Shown: positions 63,175 to 64,000 of the stretch, piece after piece
Position numbering within the stretch: the stretch's first letter is position 1
Layout of the letters: every line of letters starts with the position of its first letter
DNA from: Alphaproteobacteria bacterium
GTDB lineage: Bacteria > Pseudomonadota > Alphaproteobacteria > Rhizobiales > JAKIUO01
NCBI GenBank assembly: GCA_024280475.1
Contig: JAJRQA010000035.1
Span: 1 to 64,000, forward strand
Direction: 5' to 3'
DNA length: 64,000 bases
Made by a program: the position numbers and the translations under genes
Notes under the pieces: generated by a model
What the model was told of the DNA's origin: nothing
The model's input: only the letters and a program-made list of their open reading frames with translations
Databases searched by the model: none

Positions 63175-63411
63175 TTAGCGTGCTGCAATCTCGTCAAGTG
63201 CTTTGGCATGATGATCACGCTTCGCCTTGGTCAGCATCTCGATCAAACGAACACGTTCTTGAACTGGTGTCACCGATCTACCGATCCGAAACGCCTCTTG
63301 CTCACTGATGGACGAGCTATAATCCATCGCCGCACCGCAAGATCCCAGCCCAATGGCCACCAATAACAAAATTCCAAAATGTTTCACTGCAAACAGCCTT
63401 AATCTAATCAA
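63175..63411 (-). CDS. Small putative lipoprotein
   Basis: 78 aa; LLVAIGLGSCGAA lipobox-like. Confidence 0.5.
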   Translation of the reverse strand: MIRLRLFAVKHFGILLLVAIGLGSCGAAMDYSSSISEQEAFRIGRSVTPVQERVRLIEMLTKAKRDHHAKALDEIAAR

Positions 63412-63573
63412 ACAGACATGTACGAATTCTCATACAACACCTCGCAGGCTGCATAAAAAGCACTATCAAATGATTAAGATCGCGAAATTATTGTGCCAAA
63501 ACCGGGCCTGACTAATGGATAAGGAATATTTTCAGTCTCAAAGTATACGCGTTGATTTCGCGTTATTTTTCAC

Positions 63574-63701
63574 TGTCATACCCGCGAAGGCGGGTATCCA
63601 TACTCCCTGTTTTCGCAATTTGAAATGGGGGTCGGTTGATGGATTTGTACGTGAAGTTGTCAGGCCAGGGGTTATGGTTCCCCGCCTTCGCGGGGATGAC
63701 A
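63574..63701. repeat. REP/MITE-like palindromic element with TGTCAT...ATGACA ends
   Basis: TGTCATACCCGCGAAGGCGGGTATCCA ... CCCCGCCTTCGCGGGGATGACA; spurious translation contains the typical IPAFAGMT string. Confidence 0.85.
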
Positions 63702-63778
63702 TATATTTATCGTTTAAAAACAATTGGATATCGTTCTTCTTATCCATAATTCGGGTTATATGAGATTGATGACAGGCC

Positions 63779-64000
63779 CTATGGAAACAAAGGCAATTGC
63801 TCCAGGCCCGCAGTTTCTTCAAGCCCAAACATCAGATTGAAGTTTTGCAGCGCTTGCCCCGCCGATCCCTTGACCAGATTATCGATAGTCGAAATGATAA
63901 TCACCCTGTCCTTGATCCGATCCGCAAAAACACCGATCAGGCAATAGTTTGACCCCCTGACATGCTGCGTCGCCGGGATCACTCCTTCGTCCAGCAACCG
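63779..64000 (-). CDS. argC: N-acetyl-gamma-glutamyl-phosphate reductase, C-terminal part (start outside window)
   Basis: [50 protein letters not shown]. Confidence 0.92.
   Translation of the reverse strand, partial: RLLDEGVIPATQHVRGSNYCLIGVFADRIKDRVIIISTIDNLVKGSAGQALQNFNLMFGLEETAGLEQLPLFP

Noticed and set aside
63538-63828. 96-aa ORF containing IPAFAGMT
   Set aside because: Known type of spurious ORF produced by a REP-like palindromic repeat.

Overview
This window reads as ordinary chromosome from an alphaproteobacterium, most likely Hyphomicrobiales/Rhizobiales-like. That placement is inferred from a CtrA C-terminus, a CcrM methylase, PerP-like retropepsins, a PdhS/PleC-type kinase and the layout of the housekeeping genes. 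I see no prophage, transposase, CRISPR array or classical defence island. Recognisable genes include ctrA (5'-truncated), a fatty acid desaturase, a secreted PLA2-like protein, katG, a molybdopterin oxidoreductase, a MocR regulator, infC, a GT4 glycosyltransferase, a fructosamine kinase, a GMC oxidoreductase, two FadL porins, tusA, two retropepsins, a histidine kinase, an SNase-like nuclease, efp, a PadR/HlyD/RND locus, pssA-psd, an Atm1-type ABC transporter, fmt, ccrM, a divergent GT51/transpeptidase PBP next to a 1261-aa membrane coiled-coil protein, mrp, a ZIP transporter, a TAXI binding protein, a caspase-YARHG protein, an NDUFS4-like protein, tRNA-Pro, tRNA-Glu, a DUF192 protein, a two-CSD cold-shock protein, recJ, glpX, hom, an aminotransferase and argC (truncated). 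The most notable signals are: (i) infC apparently starting at AUC; (ii) an about 87-nt candidate sRNA with a C6 hairpin loop; (iii) an RND permease split by one in-frame TAA; (iv) a decayed copy of the molybdopterin oxidoreductase 3' end on the far side of katG; (v) a 2 x 120-bp tandem repeat inside a long terminal inverted repeat; (vi) a perfect 15-bp Fur-family-like palindrome upstream of katG; (vii) the uncharacterised giant coiled-coil/PBP pair. All calls come from reading the sequence; no database search was run.
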